33,499 nt of DNA, from NCBI GenBank assembly GCA_035308365.1, contig DATGGU010000195.1, forward strand, positions 1 to 33,499. The letters are read 5' to 3'. The stretch comes from PALSA-505 sp035308365 (GTDB taxonomy: Bacteria; Actinomycetota; Actinomycetes; Streptosporangiales; Streptosporangiaceae). Each line of letters begins with the position of its first letter. Positions within the stretch are counted from its first letter, which is position 1. Below the pieces are notes generated by a model. It saw only the letters and a list, made by a program, of their open reading frames with translations, did not search any database and was not told the DNA's origin. Shown here in pieces: positions 32,355-33,499 of the stretch. The position numbers and the translations under genes were made by a program.

Positions 32355-32777
32355 CTAAGCCTGCCAGAGCAGGCCGTCGAGTTCCCCGCCGATGTCGATA
32401 AAATCCCCCTCGTGTCCAGCGGGGATCGCATCGTACGTTCGGCGAAGGAACGCACCCATCGCCGCCTTCGGAGCCTCGAAGTGCGCCTGGCCGAACGGTG
32501 AGGAAAGCACGAGGTTCAGCGCTCCCTCGCCGTCGCCCGGTGACGGCCAAACTTTGACGTCGCCCTCGCCGGCGGGCGCTGCCATCCCCTCGGCTAGAAG
32601 ATCCCTGGCGAAGATCCACTCAACGGGTTCATCCGCGCCCACGTGGAAGGCCATCCGGACGGCGAACGGATCGTCGGCCGAGTAGAACAAGCTGGCCACG
32701 AGCGGGACGGTTGCATGTTGCGGAACGACGAGCATGAGGTCAAGCTCGGCCGATACGTTGGTGCCGCTATCCATCAT
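32355..32777 (-). CDS. SsgA/SsgB-family sporulation and cell-division regulator
   Basis: The 140-aa protein matches the SsgA-like family: VSAELDLMLVVPQHATVPLVASLFYSADDPFAVRMAFHVGADEPVEWIFARDLLAEGMAAPAGEGDVKVWPS, then LSSPFGQAHFEAPKAAMGAFLRRTYDAIPAGHE and a final FIDIGGELDGLL. SsgB in streptomycetes positions FtsZ at sporulation septa; other SALPs act in spore-wall steps. Which one this is cannot be settled from one copy, though the motif layout resembles SsgB. The start is ambiguous; ATG 32777 is chosen from the AAAGGTG site upstream. Confidence 0.9.
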   Translation of the reverse strand: MMDSGTNVSAELDLMLVVPQHATVPLVASLFYSADDPFAVRMAFHVGADEPVEWIFARDLLAEGMAAPAGEGDVKVWPSPGDGEGALNLVLSSPFGQAHFEAPKAAMGAFLRRTYDAIPAGHEGDFIDIGGELDGLLWQA

Positions 32778-33277
32778 CTGGCCCACGCACCTTTACCTCG
32801 TGCGATCCCGGCTAGCCGGGCTTTCGTTGTCACACACGTCGCCGCCCCAAACTTATGACGCGCTCGACGATGAAAACTTTTACGAGAGATTCCGCCGAAC
32901 TCAGCGGACCCGAACTCCGGTCACCGCTCTACAAAACGCCCACTATGCCACCTGACCTGGGCAAACGTCCACGCTGGCGCGGCGTAGGATTGGCTCTCTG
33001 ACCAGTAAATATGACGCTCAGTTATACATTGCTAACTCTATGATTACAGTCTCAAAATTGGTCACTTCGGGAATCGCTGCCGGATGGCGGGGAGCCGGCA
33101 TTGTTTTGTTACGGACATCCGGCTCTATCCACCCCAGAACGGAGTGTCTTGCATCAGTTACGTTCAGTCCGGGCGATCGGTTCAAGGCATGTGCGGCAAC
33201 TGGGGCCGACGGGACTGCGCACGGCGCCGGATACGCTAGTCTGTGTTGCCTGCGGGCCGGATACGGCCACGCATCCC
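32778..33277. other. Intergenic region with a strongly AT-rich island
   Basis: No gene could be supported across these 500 bp. The ssgA-like gene's promoter should lie near 32780-32880. At 33001-33060 G+C falls to about one third (20 of 60 bases). A short frame ending at 32955 (TYDALDDENFYERFRRTQRT) has protein-like character but no homology that I recognise. An imperfect inverted pair (tgaccagt at 32999, attggtca at 33057) brackets the AT-rich core. Confidence 0.5.
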
Positions 33278-33349
33278 GGGCGATTGGCTCAGCGGGAGAG
33301 CGCCTCGTTCACACCGAGGAGGTCACTGGTTCGATCCCAGTATCGCCCA
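33278..33349 (+). tRNA. tRNA-Val (anticodon CAC)
   Basis: Plus-strand cloverleaf: acceptor gggcgat/atcgccc, D-arm ggctcagcgggagagc, anticodon stem cctcg/cgagg with loop ttCACac (CAC, Val), T-arm ctggttcgatcccag. 72 nt, CCA not encoded. It decodes GUG. It is followed by the same module as tRNA-Val(GAC). Confidence 0.96.
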
Positions 33350-33438
33350 CGAGCCGGCCTTGCCTGGTCGGTGCCCTTCGGGCACCTTCCCCGAGGGCCG
33401 CGGTATTTGCCCGGGGGCCGAGCCCCCGGACCCCCACG
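33350..33438 (+). terminator. tRNA-Val(CAC) downstream module with two hairpins
   Basis: This module matches the one downstream of tRNA-Val(GAC): hairpin ggtgccc ttc gggcacc (33370-33386) and hairpin ccgggggc cga gcccccgg (33411-33429), each with a 3-base loop, followed by acccccac. It looks like a tandem terminator or processing element. Its opening agccggccttgcct recurs at 33486-33499, suggesting a further copy beyond the window. Confidence 0.7.
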
Positions 33439-33499
33439 GCGCTGGTTGCGGTAGGTGGTTCAACGTCATCTCGGAGTGGGCCACCAGCCGGCCTTGCCT

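Noticed and set aside
32734..32955. 73-aa frame upstream of the ssgA-like gene
   Set aside because: Its first part overlaps ssgA antisense, there is no ribosome site, and no homology was recognised.
33450..33485. Possible further tRNA-like fragment before the third module copy
   Set aside because: No cloverleaf can be formed within the window; the sequence stops too soon to judge.

Overview
The window is high-GC actinobacterial DNA. An SsgA/SsgB-like sporulation regulator, ESX-type small proteins, Sec and lipoprotein signals and a tRNA Gly-Cys-Val cluster point to a filamentous, sporulating actinomycete. I cannot name the genus from sequence alone.

Layout. 1-2740 is worn accessory DNA: repeats resembling a resolvase site, a frameshifted serine-resolvase relic, an HxlR regulator with a SnoaL-like protein, and an IS982-type transposase relic. 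2936-4721 holds two SRPBCC proteins and a TetR regulator; the TetR gene and the second SRPBCC gene diverge around a large palindrome. 5007-10094 encodes two secreted hydrolases on the minus strand (penicillin-acylase family and phospholipase C/acid phosphatase family), with a P-loop kinase relic between them.

10253-20601 is the most coherent block. A plus-strand run encodes a PucR-type regulator, a family 5 lipoprotein solute-binding protein, two Dpp-type permeases and an M55 D-aminopeptidase. It converges on a tightly overlapping minus-strand operon: a 48-aa small protein, a large GNAT, an N-acylamino-acid racemase-like enolase and a CocE/NonD-type hydrolase. Together they suggest import of D-amino-acid peptides, their hydrolysis, N-acylation of the released D-amino acids and epimerisation, that is D-to-L amino acid salvage. 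This is inference from families and gene order.

20876-24819 carries a HAD hydrolase, an APH-type phosphotransferase, a two-gene EspC/WXG100-like cassette with an apparently broken third gene, and a GNAT. 24850-28640 looks like layered integration scars beside tRNA-Val(GAC): an ISAs1-like transposase relic, a 44-bp copy of the tRNA 3' half, a toxin-antitoxin pair within a perfect 20-bp direct repeat, a 5'-eroded recombinase-like gene and a MTHFR-like gene sharing its stop codon. 28640-33499 looks like core genome: tRNAs Val, Cys and Gly, an ArsR-like regulator, histidine ammonia-lyase, a class IV PLP enzyme, an SsgA-like protein and tRNA-Val(CAC). The two tRNA-Val genes share a nearly identical 90-nt downstream module with two hairpins.
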